Below are positions 16,125-25,836 of a stretch of DNA of 64,000 nucleotides, piece after piece. This DNA is from Natronorubrum thiooxidans. GTDB taxonomy: Archaea; Halobacteriota; Halobacteria; Halobacteriales; Natrialbaceae. Within the stretch, counting starts at the first letter, position 1; each line of letters begins with the position of its first letter. Below the pieces are notes generated by a model. It searched no databases and was not told where the DNA came from. It saw only the letters and a list, made by a program, of their open reading frames with translations. Both the position numbers and the translations under genes were made by a program. Where the stretch lies: positions 124,001-188,000 of the forward strand of contig NZ_FTNR01000009.1 of the NCBI RefSeq assembly GCF_900156475.1. Reading direction: 5' to 3'.

Positions 16125-17858
16125 ATGACCGGTCTGATCGAAGTCGGAGCGGCACTGGCACCGCTCGTTGTCGTCGCCGTCTTGCTCGTTGCCCTGCTGT
16201 GGCCCGCTGCTCGAGCAATGCCAGCCGCCTGGCTCGTCGCCGTCGGCGTCAGTTACGTCGCCTGGGAGATGCCCCTCGAGTGGATCGCGGCCGCCACGAT
16301 CAGCGGCCTGATGACTGCCCTCGAGATCCTCTGGATCGTCTTCGGGGCGCTCGTGCTGTTGTATACGCTGATGCGCTCCGGGGCGGTCGACCGGATCAAC
16401 GACGGCTTCGCCTCGATCAGCGAGGATCGACGCGTGCAGGTCGTCCTGCTCGCCTTCTTCCTCGCGACGTTCATCGAGGGTGTCGCCGGCTTCGGGACGC
16501 CGGCTGCCGTCGTCGCACCGCTGATGCTCGCGCTCGGCTTCCCGGCGCTTGCGGCGGTCGTCGCCGCGCTGGTCGGCCACGCGGTCGCGACGGTGTTCGG
16601 TGCGGTCGGCACGCCGATCATCGTCGGCTTCGAAGCACCGCTTGTGAGCGTCGAGTCGGTGATCGCCGGAGAAGGACTCTCCGTCGGCGCGTACGCCACC
16701 GCCGCTGGCGGCTGGGCGGCACTGTTAAACGGGCTGCTCGGCGTGTTGATGCCGACGTTCGCCGTCGGGATGGTCGTCTACTTCTTTGGCGACACCGAGG
16801 AGCGATCGCTCGCCCCGCTGTGGGAGGTCGCGCCGCTGTGTCTGTTCGCCGGCGTCGCCTTTTCGGTTCCCTACTGGGCGTCGGCGTGGTTCATCGGCCC
16901 CGAGCTGCCGTCGCTCGTCGGCGCGATGGTCGGTGGCGCACTCGTCGTCGGGGCGCTCAACGCCGGCTACCTCGAGCCGGAGTCTACCTGGGAGTTCCCA
17001 CCACAAGAGACGTGGCCCGACCACTGGGTCGGATCCATCGAACCGGGCAGTAGCGAGGTCGACGCGAACATCGACGAAACAACACAGTCGATGTCGCTGC
17101 TGCGTGCATGGTCGCCGTACCTGATCCTCGTCGTGTTGCTGATCGGGACGCGCGTGGTCGAGCCGATCGCGGTGTTCCTGCAGAACGGCCCCGGCATGGC
17201 GATCGAGTGGTCTGCAATCTTCGGCACTGAAATCGGCCAATCGATCGGCTGGGCGTACGTCCCCGGCACGTGGCTCGTGCTTAGCGCGCTGATTGCCATC
17301 CCGCTGTTCGGAATGCGGACCGACGATGTCGTCGGCGCGTGGCGTGAAGCCGGCAGTAAGATCGTTTCGCCGCTGGTCGCGCTCGTGTTCGTCATCGCGA
17401 TGGTCGAAATCATGCTCAAGACCGACGCTCCCGTCGAGGCCGACGTCGTCTCGGCGGCGGCGGTCCCCGACGGGAGCATGATCGTCGTCCTCGCGGATGC
17501 GACCGCAGCAGCGATCGGGCCCGCCTATCCGATGTTCGCACCGGCCGTCGGCACACTCGGTGCGTTCATCGCTGGCTCGATCACGGTCAGTAACATCACG
17601 TTCAGCGCGTTCCAGTTCGAGGTCGCCCAGAGTCTCGGGCTGCCGACCCAGTTGATGCTCGGCGCACAGGCCGCCGGCGCAGCGATCGGGAACGTGATCG
17701 CGATTCACAACGTCATCGCCGCCCTCGCGACGGTCGGACTCGTCGGCAAGACCGGCCGCGTCGTTCGACTTAATCTTATCCCAGTCACCTACTATCTGGT
17801 CGTCGGCGGTCTCCTGACGACGGTTGCCGCCTACGTCGTCTTTCCGACGGTGTTCTGA
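16125..17858 (+). CDS. LctP-family lactate/glycolate permease, paralogue 3
   Basis: A 577-residue LctP-family permease, the shortest of the three. The signature [15 protein letters not shown] is kept, but the second motif has changed from NTVSNITFG to SITVSNITF, and GHIIAVTYGAVG has become [12 protein letters not shown], so it is the most divergent copy. It lies directly upstream of the FAD/Fe-S lactate dehydrogenase (87 bases apart), which fits a D-lactate or glycolate uptake role; that assignment is inference. Start at the ATG 16125, aligned with the other paralogues. Confidence 0.92.
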   Translation: MTGLIEVGAALAPLVVVAVLLVALLWPAARAMPAAWLVAVGVSYVAWEMPLEWIAAATISGLMTALEILWIVFGALVLLYTLMRSGAVDRINDGFASISEDRRVQVVLLAFFLATFIEGVAGFGTPAAVVAPLMLALGFPALAAVVAALVGHAVATVFGAVGTPIIVGFEAPLVSVESVIAGEGLSVGAYATAAGGWAALLNGLLGVLMPTFAVGMVVYFFGDTEERSLAPLWEVAPLCLFAGVAFSVPYWASAWFIGPELPSLVGAMVGGALVVGALNAGYLEPESTWEFPPQETWPDHWVGSIEPGSSEVDANIDETTQSMSLLRAWSPYLILVVLLIGTRVVEPIAVFLQNGPGMAIEWSAIFGTEIGQSIGWAYVPGTWLVLSALIAIPLFGMRTDDVVGAWREAGSKIVSPLVALVFVIAMVEIMLKTDAPVEADVVSAAAVPDGSMIVVLADATAAAIGPAYPMFAPAVGTLGAFIAGSITVSNITFSAFQFEVAQSLGLPTQLMLGAQAAGAAIGNVIAIHNVIAALATVGLVGKTGRVVRLNLIPVTYYLVVGGLLTTVAAYVVFPTVF

Positions 17859-17945
17859 ACCGTCGCTGGCAGTATACGTATCGACCTCTAATACCCCTCT
17901 CACGAAGCGTTCGACTGACGCTAACGGACGCCTGATACAAATCCA

Positions 17946-20900
17946 ATGACGATAACACCACCAAACCGACTCGACCCAGCAGACGATCCCGAAGCGAACT
18001 ACAACTACCAGAGCGACGACATCGAACGGCCCGATCTGCTCGCGGCCCTCGAGGCCCGCGTCGATGGCGACGTTCGCTTCGATAGCTACTCGAGGCGGCT
18101 GTACGCGACCGACGCGAGCATCTACGACGTGACGCCGGTCGGTGTCGTCTTCCCGACGTCGACCGACGACGTCGCGAGCGTCGTCGCCTACTGCGCCGAG
18201 CAGGGAATTCCCGTTCTCCCACGCGGCGGTGGGACGAGCCTCGCCGGGCAGACGGTCAACGAGGCCGTCGTCCTCGATTTCACGACGTACATGGACGGCG
18301 TCGTAAACATCGACCCCGACGAGCGGCGGGCGACCGCCCAGTCGGGAATCTACCTCGGGAACCTGAACGAGACACTTGTCCCCCACGACCTGAAGTTCGC
18401 ACCTGACCCCGCCTGGGGTGACAAGAGCGCACTCGGCGGCGCGATCGGCAACAACTCCACGGGCGCACACTCACTGCAGTACGGCAAAACCGACGCCTAC
18501 GTCGAGGACGTCGAGGTCGTCCTCGCGGACGGCACCGTCACCACCTTCGGCGACGTCGCCCTCGAGGACCTGCCCGACCTCGCCGACGGCGACGACCTCG
18601 AGTCGGCGATCTACGCCGAGGTCGCACGCATTCTCGACGAACAGGGCGAGTTGATCGACGAGCAGTACCCCGACCTGAAGCGGAACGTCTCCGGCTACAA
18701 CCTCGACTGGCTCGTCGAGGACGCCTACGGCGGCGAGCGCGGCATCGGCGAACCCGACGCCGAGGGCGGGACGATCAACCTCGCGAAACTGCTCTGTGGC
18801 AGCGAGGGGACGCTCGCGATCGTCACCGAAGCGACCGTCTCGCTCGAGCCCATCCCCGAGGAAAAGAGCATGACGCTGCTCGCCTACGACAGCGTCCTCG
18901 AGGCAATGGACGACGTCGAGCCGATCGTCGAACACGACCCCGCCGCGGTCGAGGTGCTTGACGACGTGATGATCGACCTCGCCCGGGACACCCCCGAGTT
19001 CGCACCCGTCACCGAGCTGCTTCCGGACGGGACGGCCGCAGTGTTGATCGTCGAGTTCTACGCCGACGACGTCGCCGACGGCAAACGGAAGGTGGCGAAC
19101 CTGCTCGCAGATCGCTGTCCGAGCGTCGAGTCGGAGGGCGAGGCCGACGACGAGGACGAGCGAACGACCACTGCGAGTGACGTGCTCGCGTTCGACGCCA
19201 TCGAGGCCTACGACGCCGACAGTCGCGCGAAGATCTGGAAGCTGCGCAAGTCCGGCCTCCCGATCTTGCTCTCGCGGACGACCGACGAGAAACACGTCGC
19301 CTTCATCGAGGACACTGGCATCCCGCCAGCAAACCTTCGCGCGTTCGTCGCCGACTTCCAGGAGGTCCTCGAGGACCACGACACCTACGCCAGCTTCTAC
19401 GCCCACGCCGGGCCGGGCGTCCTCCACATCCGCCCGCTCGTGAACACGAAGACCGAAGCGGGTCTCGAGGACATGGAATCGATCACCGACGCCGTCACCG
19501 ATCTCGTCGTCGAGTACGACGGCTCCGTGTCGGGCGAACACGGCGACGGGCGCGCTCGCACCCAGTGGAACCGCAAACTCTACGGCGAGGAACTCTGGGA
19601 GACGTTCCAGGAGCTCAAAACGGCGTTCGACCCCGACTGGCTGCTCAATCCGGGCCAGGTCGTCTTCCGCGACGACAACCCGACGGATATGACCGAAAAT
19701 CACCGCTTCGGTCCCGAGTACGAGTTCAATGCCGGTTTCGAGCCCGTCCTCGAGTGGGACAACGACCAGGGCTTTCAGGGGATGGCCGAACTCTGTCACG
19801 GCTGTGGGGGCTGTCGCGGCGAGCAGTCCACGACCGGCGGCGTGATGTGTCCGACGTTCCGGGCCGAAGACGAGGAGATCCTCTCGACGCGTGGTCGGGC
19901 CAACATGCTCCGACAGGCGATGAGCGGCGAGTTGGATCCCGACGAACAGTTCGACGACGAGTTCGTCGAGGAGGTGCTCGACCTCTGTATCGGCTGCAAG
20001 GGCTGTAAACACGACTGCCCGAGCGGGGTCGATATGGCCAAAATGAAGGCCGAACTCACCTACGAACACCACAAGCGCAACGGGACGTCGCTTCGCGATC
20101 GGTTCTTTACGAACTTCGACACCCTCGCGAAAGTCGGTTCCGCCACCGCCCCCGTCTCGAACTGGGCGGCGAATCTGCCCGGCAGCGGTCTGCTCACCGA
20201 AAAACTGCTGGGGATCTCCCGCGAGCGCGACCTGCCGACGTTCCAGCGCAACACGTTCGCGAAACGCGTCGCGGATCACCGACCCGTCGTAGCCGACCGC
20301 GAGGCCGACCGTCGGGTCGTCCTCGTCCCCGACATCTACACCAACCACGAGTACCCCGAGGCCGGGGAAGCCGCCCTCGCAGTGCTCGAGGCCGCGGGCG
20401 TCCACGTCGAGATTGCCGACTCGCGAGACGTTGGTCGACCGGCGTACTCGAAAGGGCTGCTCGATCAGGCCGCCGAAAACGCGACCAACACCGTCCACGA
20501 ACTCCTGCCGTACGTCGAGGACGGCTACGACGTCGTCCTGATCGAGCCCTCCGACGCCGTCATGGTCCAATCTGACTATCTCGACCTGTTCGACCATCCG
20601 GAGGTCGAGGCGGTCGCCGAGAATACCTACGGCGTCTGTGAGTACATTGACCGATTCGATCTCGACCGCGAGATCGCCTTCGACGCGCCCAACGAACACC
20701 TCGCCTACCACGGCCACTGCCACCAGAAGGCCCACGCGAAAGACCACCACGCCGTCGGCGTCCTTCGACGCGCGGGCTATGCGGTCGATCCGCTCGACTC
20801 GACGTGCTGTGGGATGGCCGGCAGTTTCGGCTACGAGGTCGAACACTACTCGATGAGCAAGGCCATCGGCGAGGTCCTCTACGAGCAAGTCGACGACAGC

Positions 20901-21026
20901 ACGGGCGAGCGCGTCGTCGCGCCCGGTGCCTCCTGTCGCACCCAACTCGAGGATCGTCCCGGCGCGACTGAGGAACCGCCGACGCCGATCGAGGTCGTCG
21001 CCGCAGCGCTCGCCGAACAGCAGTAG
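17946..21026 (+). CDS. FAD/Fe-S D-lactate dehydrogenase (GlcD-GlcF type fusion)
   Basis: A 1026-residue fusion oxidising D-lactate or glycolate at the membrane. An FAD-binding domain of the vanillyl-alcohol-oxidase type occupies residues about 60-240 (LPRGGGTSLAGQT at 91), followed by its cap domain to about 560 with HAGPGVLHIRP and SGEHGDGRART. Two Fe-S motifs follow, CHGCGGC near 617 and CIGCKGCKHDC near 681, and a GlpC/LutA-like cysteine-rich domain with YHGHCHQKAH and CCGMAGSFGYE. An identical architecture sits beside lctP in other haloarchaea. An inverted repeat AGCGT-N7-ACGCT lies about 25-40 bases before the start codon. Confidence 0.92.
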   Translation: MTITPPNRLDPADDPEANYNYQSDDIERPDLLAALEARVDGDVRFDSYSRRLYATDASIYDVTPVGVVFPTSTDDVASVVAYCAEQGIPVLPRGGGTSLAGQTVNEAVVLDFTTYMDGVVNIDPDERRATAQSGIYLGNLNETLVPHDLKFAPDPAWGDKSALGGAIGNNSTGAHSLQYGKTDAYVEDVEVVLADGTVTTFGDVALEDLPDLADGDDLESAIYAEVARILDEQGELIDEQYPDLKRNVSGYNLDWLVEDAYGGERGIGEPDAEGGTINLAKLLCGSEGTLAIVTEATVSLEPIPEEKSMTLLAYDSVLEAMDDVEPIVEHDPAAVEVLDDVMIDLARDTPEFAPVTELLPDGTAAVLIVEFYADDVADGKRKVANLLADRCPSVESEGEADDEDERTTTASDVLAFDAIEAYDADSRAKIWKLRKSGLPILLSRTTDEKHVAFIEDTGIPPANLRAFVADFQEVLEDHDTYASFYAHAGPGVLHIRPLVNTKTEAGLEDMESITDAVTDLVVEYDGSVSGEHGDGRARTQWNRKLYGEELWETFQELKTAFDPDWLLNPGQVVFRDDNPTDMTENHRFGPEYEFNAGFEPVLEWDNDQGFQGMAELCHGCGGCRGEQSTTGGVMCPTFRAEDEEILSTRGRANMLRQAMSGELDPDEQFDDEFVEEVLDLCIGCKGCKHDCPSGVDMAKMKAELTYEHHKRNGTSLRDRFFTNFDTLAKVGSATAPVSNWAANLPGSGLLTEKLLGISRERDLPTFQRNTFAKRVADHRPVVADREADRRVVLVPDIYTNHEYPEAGEAALAVLEAAGVHVEIADSRDVGRPAYSKGLLDQAAENATNTVHELLPYVEDGYDVVLIEPSDAVMVQSDYLDLFDHPEVEAVAENTYGVCEYIDRFDLDREIAFDAPNEHLAYHGHCHQKAHAKDHHAVGVLRRAGYAVDPLDSTCCGMAGSFGYEVEHYSMSKAIGEVLYEQVDDSTGERVVAPGASCRTQLEDRPGATEEPPTPIEVVAAALAEQQ

Positions 21027-21098
21027 GCAGCGCTGACGCGAGTTTCGTCGCCGTCTTCATCCGTAGTTTTATTTGCGTGATCAGTCTGGTTTGTATGT

Positions 21099-21776
21099 AT
21101 GTCTTCACGCCGTATTTCCGCCCAGGCACTCCTCGGCGGGTTCATCGTACTGCTGGGTCTCCTCCTGTTGCTCGACACCACTGGCGTGTACGATACGACA
21201 CAGCTCCTCCAGTTCGTCCCGTCACTGTTCGTGGTTGCCGGCGTCTACGCGCTCGTCTCGAGTCGCCTCCGGAACGTCGCCGGCCCGCTGGTCGTCATCG
21301 TCGTCGCTGGCGGCTGGCAACTCGCCACGCTCGGAGTCGTCGAATGGCGTGACTTCGAGGCGTTCTGGCCCCTGCTTATCGTCTTGCTCGGCCTCTCCGT
21401 GATCCTCGGCCGGTACCGGGCGCGGGCGTACGAGGTCAGCGACGCGTTCGTGACGGCGGTCGGGCTGTTCGGTGGAGCCGACCGCCGGGTGACGACTGCC
21501 GGATTCGCCGGTGGCGAACTGACGGCCGTGTTCGGCGGCGTCGATCTCGACCTTCGTGATGCAACCGTCTCCGATCGGCCGGCTCGAGTCAATGCGACGG
21601 CCGTGTTCGGCGGCGTCGACGTCCGCGTTCCGACTGACTGGAACGTCCAGGTCGATGTCCTCCCGATCTTTGGCGGTGCAGAGGACGAACGGCCACGCCG
21701 GGCCGAAGAACACGATTCGGTTGATCTCGTCGTCACCGGGTTCGCTGCGTTCGGTGGCATCACCGTCGTCGATTGA
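21099..21776 (+). CDS. LiaF-like membrane protein
   Basis: A 225-residue protein with four N-terminal membrane segments (about residues 9-30, 36-52, 60-80 and 88-105) and a C-terminal beta-rich domain with repeated FGG(V/A)D-type turns: AVFGGVDLDLRDA, AVFGGVDVRVP, PIFGGAED and AFGGITVVD. This is the LiaF-type cell-wall-active antibiotics response domain, a ligand-type beta-helix. In bacteria such proteins modulate envelope-stress kinases; in archaea the partner is unknown. A TATA-like AGTTTTATTTG sits about 33 bases before the ATG, suggesting a nearly leaderless transcript. Confidence 0.8.
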   Translation: MSSRRISAQALLGGFIVLLGLLLLLDTTGVYDTTQLLQFVPSLFVVAGVYALVSSRLRNVAGPLVVIVVAGGWQLATLGVVEWRDFEAFWPLLIVLLGLSVILGRYRARAYEVSDAFVTAVGLFGGADRRVTTAGFAGGELTAVFGGVDLDLRDATVSDRPARVNATAVFGGVDVRVPTDWNVQVDVLPIFGGAEDERPRRAEEHDSVDLVVTGFAAFGGITVVD

Positions 21777-21843
21777 GACTGACGGACAGCCCCTCGAGTC
21801 CGTCCCGTTACGTTTTACCCGGCCCGGCCCGAATCGTGGCGCA

Positions 21844-23340
21844 ATGACTGCCCAGACCGTCCAGCAGGGCGACCTCGTGACCGTCATCGGCCTTGAGGTC
21901 CACGTTCAGCTGGAGACCGACACGAAGATCTTCTGTGGGTGTTCGACCGACCAGACCGACGAACCGAACGAGAACGTCTGTCCGGTCTGTCTCGGCCTGC
22001 CGGGGGCGTTGCCGGTGCTCAACGAGGCCGCCGTCGAAGCCGCCGTCAAGATCGGCAAGGCGATCGACGCCGACATCCCCGAGGAGACCCGCTTCCACCG
22101 GAAAAACTACTACTACCCCGACCTGCCCAAGAACTTCCAGATCACCCAGTACGACGAGCCGATCTGTCAGGACGGCGACCTCGAGATCAGCGTCGAAGGC
22201 CAGCGCCGAACCGTCACGATCGAACGCGCCCATCTCGAGGAGGACCCGGGCAGCCTCCAGCACGTCGGCGGCGGTGGCGGCATCGACTCCGCTGACTACA
22301 CGCTCGTCGACTACAACCGTGCCGGCACGCCGCTGATGGAGATCGTCACGGCCCCCGACTTCCGCAGTCCGGGCGAGGTGCGGGCCTTCCTGGCCGAACT
22401 CGAGGAAGTGCTCGAGTATCTGGGCGTCTTCGACGCCGAACGCGACGGCAGCCTGCGGATCGACGCCAACCTGTCGATTATCCCCGAAGATGAGATCGAA
22501 AGCGACGACATCACCCAGATCGGCGACAAGGCACTCGCTGCGGCGAACCGCACCGAAGTGAAGAACATCTCGAGTCACAAGGGCGCAGAGAAGGCCTTAG
22601 CCTACGAGGAGACCCGCCAGAAAAACGCGATCCAGCGCGGGCGCGCGGTCGAACAGGAGACCCGCCACTGGGACGAATCGCGGGGAATTACGGTCTCGAT
22701 GCGCTCGAAAGAAGAGGAGAAAGACTACCGCTACTTCGAAGAGGCCGACCTGCCGCCACTGCGCGTCTCGGGCTGGAAAGACGAGATTTCGATCCCCGAA
22801 CTCCCATCCGCGCGACGCGAGCGATTCCAGGTCGAGTACGGGCTGAGCGAGGAGGCTGCCTCGAAACTCACCTCGACGAAACAGGTCGCGGACTTCTACG
22901 AGGACGTCGCCGGCGAGTTCGACCCCGATCTGGCAGCGACGTGGGTCGCGGACAACCTGCTGGGCGAACTCAACTACCGCGATATGGCAATTACGGACCT
23001 CGAGGGCCGCCTTGAGGACGTGAACCGACTCGTCGAACTCGTCGCTGACGACGAAATCACGGCGAAAAACGCCCACGAGACGGTGTTGCGGTCGATGCTC
23101 GACGATGGGGACGCCCCCGACGAGATCGTCGACCGGGAAGGACTGGGCAAGACCGGCGAGGACGAGGTCCAGCAAGCCGTCGTCGAGGCGATCGACGAGA
23201 ACCCCGACGCCGTCGACGACTACGAATCGGGCGACGAGGGTGCAATCAACTTCCTCGTCGGCCAAGTGATGCAAAAGACCGGCGGTAGCGCCGACCCCGG
23301 CGACGTCAACCAGTTGCTGCGAGCCGAACTCGAGGCGTAA
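21844..23340 (+). CDS. gatB: Aspartyl/glutamyl-tRNA amidotransferase subunit B
   Basis: A 498-residue GatB, the tRNA-binding and kinase subunit of GatCAB that converts Glu-tRNA(Gln) and Asp-tRNA(Asn) to amidated forms. The start GLEVHVQLET, zinc-binding cysteines in FCGCSTD and CPVCLGLPGALPVLN, and the KNYYYPDLPKNFQITQYD signature are typical, and the C-terminal YqeY-like domain ends in GQVMQKTGGSADPGDVNQLL. The ATG at 21844 matches homologues; a longer in-frame extension upstream overlaps the LiaF-like gene and is not used. It is transcribed in the same direction 67 bases after that gene. Confidence 0.96.
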   Translation: MTAQTVQQGDLVTVIGLEVHVQLETDTKIFCGCSTDQTDEPNENVCPVCLGLPGALPVLNEAAVEAAVKIGKAIDADIPEETRFHRKNYYYPDLPKNFQITQYDEPICQDGDLEISVEGQRRTVTIERAHLEEDPGSLQHVGGGGGIDSADYTLVDYNRAGTPLMEIVTAPDFRSPGEVRAFLAELEEVLEYLGVFDAERDGSLRIDANLSIIPEDEIESDDITQIGDKALAAANRTEVKNISSHKGAEKALAYEETRQKNAIQRGRAVEQETRHWDESRGITVSMRSKEEEKDYRYFEEADLPPLRVSGWKDEISIPELPSARRERFQVEYGLSEEAASKLTSTKQVADFYEDVAGEFDPDLAATWVADNLLGELNYRDMAITDLEGRLEDVNRLVELVADDEITAKNAHETVLRSMLDDGDAPDEIVDREGLGKTGEDEVQQAVVEAIDENPDAVDDYESGDEGAINFLVGQVMQKTGGSADPGDVNQLLRAELEA

Positions 23341-23386
23341 CGACCCGACTGGCGAGCGATTCCTCGAGGCAAGTGGTCTGTTTTGT

Positions 23387-23404
23387 GCCCGTAGAGCGGG
23401 CTTT
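23387..23404 (+). terminator. Hairpin after gatB
   Basis: GCCCG-TAGAG-CGGGC forms a perfect 5-bp stem with a five-base loop, followed by TTTC. It lies 46 bases after the gatB stop and is a plausible transcription end. Confidence 0.4.
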
Positions 23405-23524
23405 CAATTCAGTATTTGAGAGTGCCAGCCAAACGAGTCGCGGTTGCGTAGTTCTGGACGCGAGACGCCACCGCGGCCGATTGGACATACATGATGGTCG
23501 TTCACGTATCTCTTGCTAACGTCC

Positions 23525-23557
23525 CTCATCTTTATTATGAATGGATAAGAAGATGAG
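23525..23557 (+). promoter_or_regulatory. Liv operon promoter with flanking inverted repeat
   Basis: An 8-bp perfect inverted repeat, CTCATCTT at 23525-23532 and AAGATGAG at 23550-23557, flanks the TATA-like TTTATTATG. The first gene of the transporter begins 30 bases downstream. A dimeric regulator bound here would span the TATA box. Confidence 0.45.
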
Positions 23558-23586
23558 AATGAGAATCGGTAACTCAATGACTTATA

Positions 23587-24936
23587 ATGACTAACGAAGA
23601 TAATAATACTGCGGGATCAAATAGAACTGGTAAAGAAATTGTTGGTCGTCGAACATTTCTGGGTGCGACGGGGGCCGCTGCGGTAACGACGTCACTGGCC
23701 GGCTGTCTCGGCGGCATCAGCGGCGGTGACGACGACGTGTTTCGGATCGGGCATCTCGGTCCAACGGAACTGGAGATGGGACTCGGTGCCGAGCGAAGTG
23801 CACAGCTCGCGGTCGATGAACTGAACGAAAACGGTGGCGTGCTCGGCCGGGACGTCGAACTGCTCTCGGAAGATACCGGCGGCTCACCGACCGAAGGGGA
23901 GCGGGTCACCGAGAATCTGATCCAGCAGGACAACGTCGACTTGCTCGTCGGGACGTTCGTCAGCGAGGTCACACAGGGAATCATCGATTTCGTCGCAGAG
24001 ATGGACGTCCCGTTCCTGATCACCGGCTCTGCCGATCCGGACACGGTGACCGAGAATCACGGCAAGGAGTACGACCACTACAAGAATGTCTTCCGGACTG
24101 GCCCGATCAACTCCGATCTGCAGGCCGAGGGAATGGCCGGCTACGCGGCCTATCTCAACGAGGAATACGGGTGGGAGAACTTCTCGATTCTGGCGGACGA
24201 TGCCGCCTGGACCACGTCGTTCCGAGACATTCTCCCGACCCAGATCGAAGCGACAGACGGGCTCTCGGTCGTTCACGAGGACCGGATGTCGGTCGAGACG
24301 GACAACTTCACACCGTTTCTTGACGACGCCGACGATGCGGATGCCGACGTCGTCTTCCGATTCATCGCACACGGCGGTGCAGCAGCCTTCACCAGCACCT
24401 GGGCCCAAAACGAGTACCCGTTCGCACTCGAGGGCGTCAGCGTGCCGGGAATGTCCCCCGAGTTCTGGGACGCAACTGAGGGTGCCTGTCTGTACGAAAC
24501 GACGTCCCAGTCCGGGGCCGGCGGTGTTGCCCCCCTGACCGATCGATCGATGGACTTCGTCGACGCCTACGAAGCCGAATACGGCGATGAGGGGCCGCCA
24601 AGCAAGCCAATGTACATGGGATTCAACTCCTACGACGCGGTCCTGTTCTACGCCGAGGCGGCCGCAACCGCCGACACGGTCGACTACGAGAGCAATCTCG
24701 ATGCCATCGTCGACGCGATACTCGACCTCGAGTTCACCGGCGCTGCTGGTGAGGTGTCGCTCTACGGGCCGGATTCGGACTACCCACACGACGTTATGGA
24801 GACCAGAACCGAGGACGGGATTATCTCGAACTTCCCGATCACGCAGTGGCAACCCGACGGGGACGACGGCGTCGTCGAATGCGTCTACCCGCAAGCGGAC
24901 GCGACTGCAGACCACGTCGAACCCGAGTGGCTCTAA
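23587..24936 (+). CDS. Liv-type ABC transporter substrate-binding lipoprotein
   Basis: A 449-residue periplasmic-binding protein of the branched-chain amino acid/amide type. The N-terminus has a twin-arginine motif GRRTFLG at about residue 21 and a lipobox with SLAGC ending near residue 39, so it is exported folded through Tat and lipid-anchored. The family-typical FRIGHLGPTELEMG and DLLVGTFVSE segments follow. It is the first gene of a five-gene importer operon with its own TATA box. Ligands of this family include branched-chain amino acids, urea and short amides; the sequence does not tell which. Confidence 0.9.
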   Translation: MTNEDNNTAGSNRTGKEIVGRRTFLGATGAAAVTTSLAGCLGGISGGDDDVFRIGHLGPTELEMGLGAERSAQLAVDELNENGGVLGRDVELLSEDTGGSPTEGERVTENLIQQDNVDLLVGTFVSEVTQGIIDFVAEMDVPFLITGSADPDTVTENHGKEYDHYKNVFRTGPINSDLQAEGMAGYAAYLNEEYGWENFSILADDAAWTTSFRDILPTQIEATDGLSVVHEDRMSVETDNFTPFLDDADDADADVVFRFIAHGGAAAFTSTWAQNEYPFALEGVSVPGMSPEFWDATEGACLYETTSQSGAGGVAPLTDRSMDFVDAYEAEYGDEGPPSKPMYMGFNSYDAVLFYAEAAATADTVDYESNLDAIVDAILDLEFTGAAGEVSLYGPDSDYPHDVMETRTEDGIISNFPITQWQPDGDDGVVECVYPQADATADHVEPEWL

Positions 24937-24951
24937 CCACCGCAGGAACGA

Positions 24952-25836
24952 ATGATAGGACAATTACTCTCGATACTGGTGTTAGGAGCCATGATCAGCG
25001 CCGTCTACGCGCTGATTGCCATCGGTTTTACCATGATCTTCGGCGTCGGCGGCGTGTTGAACCTCGCCCACGGTGCATTGATCATGGTCGGTGCCTTCGC
25101 CTACCTCGCACTCACATCGACTGCCGGGATGCTCTCGCTGCCGCCGGTCGTCGGCTTCGTCCTCGCGGTCGCGATTACGGCTGGGGCGTCGTACGTGCTG
25201 TATGCGGGGCTGGTCTCGTACATCGAAGACAACATCGTGATCACGTTTCTCGCGACGGTCGTCGTCGCGCTCTTGCTGACCGAGGTAATCATCATCCGCT
25301 TTGGGGCCTCCCCATCACAGCTGGTTCCGATCGTGTCCGGCTCGATCACCCTCGAGGCCGTCGGCACCCGGATCCGGTACGTGGAACTGGTCGCGTTCGT
25401 CGTCTCGTGGATCGCGATCGGCCTGCTCTGGTACTACGTGACCAAAACCGACGAAGGGCGGTCGATCCTCGCCACGTCGATGAGCACGCGCGGGGCGGAA
25501 CTCACCGGCGTCGACCTCGAGACGGTCAAATCCCGAACCTGGCTGATCGCTGGCGCGTTCGCCGGGATCGCAGGCGTCTTTATTGGGACGTTGCAGTCGA
25601 CGACCCCCGAGATGTGGCTCAATCCGCTGGCACTCGCGTTCATCATCGTCGTGATCGGCGGCATCGGCAGCATCAAGGGTTCGGTCGTCGCCGCGTACCT
25701 GATCGGCTACCTCGAGACGGCATCGATCGAGATCCTCGGCCCGAGCTTTCAGGGAGTCTTATCGCTGATCGTCCTCGCCGCCGTCTTGCTCGTTTTACCA
25801 CACGGTCTCTACGGGAGGGAGCTCGTCCATGAGTAG
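24952..25836 (+). CDS. Liv-type ABC transporter permease, LivH-like
   Basis: A 294-residue inner-membrane permease with about eight hydrophobic segments. The LivH signature GVGGVLNLAHGALIMVGAF lies near residue 28, and the cytoplasmic coupling segment with STRGAELTGVDLETVKSR near 185. The ATG at 24952 is preceded by AGGA at a ribosome-binding distance. It begins 15 bases after the binding protein and overlaps the next permease by eight bases. Confidence 0.92.
   Translation: MIGQLLSILVLGAMISAVYALIAIGFTMIFGVGGVLNLAHGALIMVGAFAYLALTSTAGMLSLPPVVGFVLAVAITAGASYVLYAGLVSYIEDNIVITFLATVVVALLLTEVIIIRFGASPSQLVPIVSGSITLEAVGTRIRYVELVAFVVSWIAIGLLWYYVTKTDEGRSILATSMSTRGAELTGVDLETVKSRTWLIAGAFAGIAGVFIGTLQSTTPEMWLNPLALAFIIVVIGGIGSIKGSVVAAYLIGYLETASIEILGPSFQGVLSLIVLAAVLLVLPHGLYGRELVHE

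Noticed and set aside
18471-20945. Very long antisense reading frames, e.g. 824 codons opposite the D-lactate dehydrogenase and similar ones opposite gatB, artA and others
   Set aside because: High-GC haloarchaeal codon usage leaves mirrored frames open. The translations are arginine- or leucine-valine-rich without acidic bias or motifs, while the sense genes have clear family motifs.
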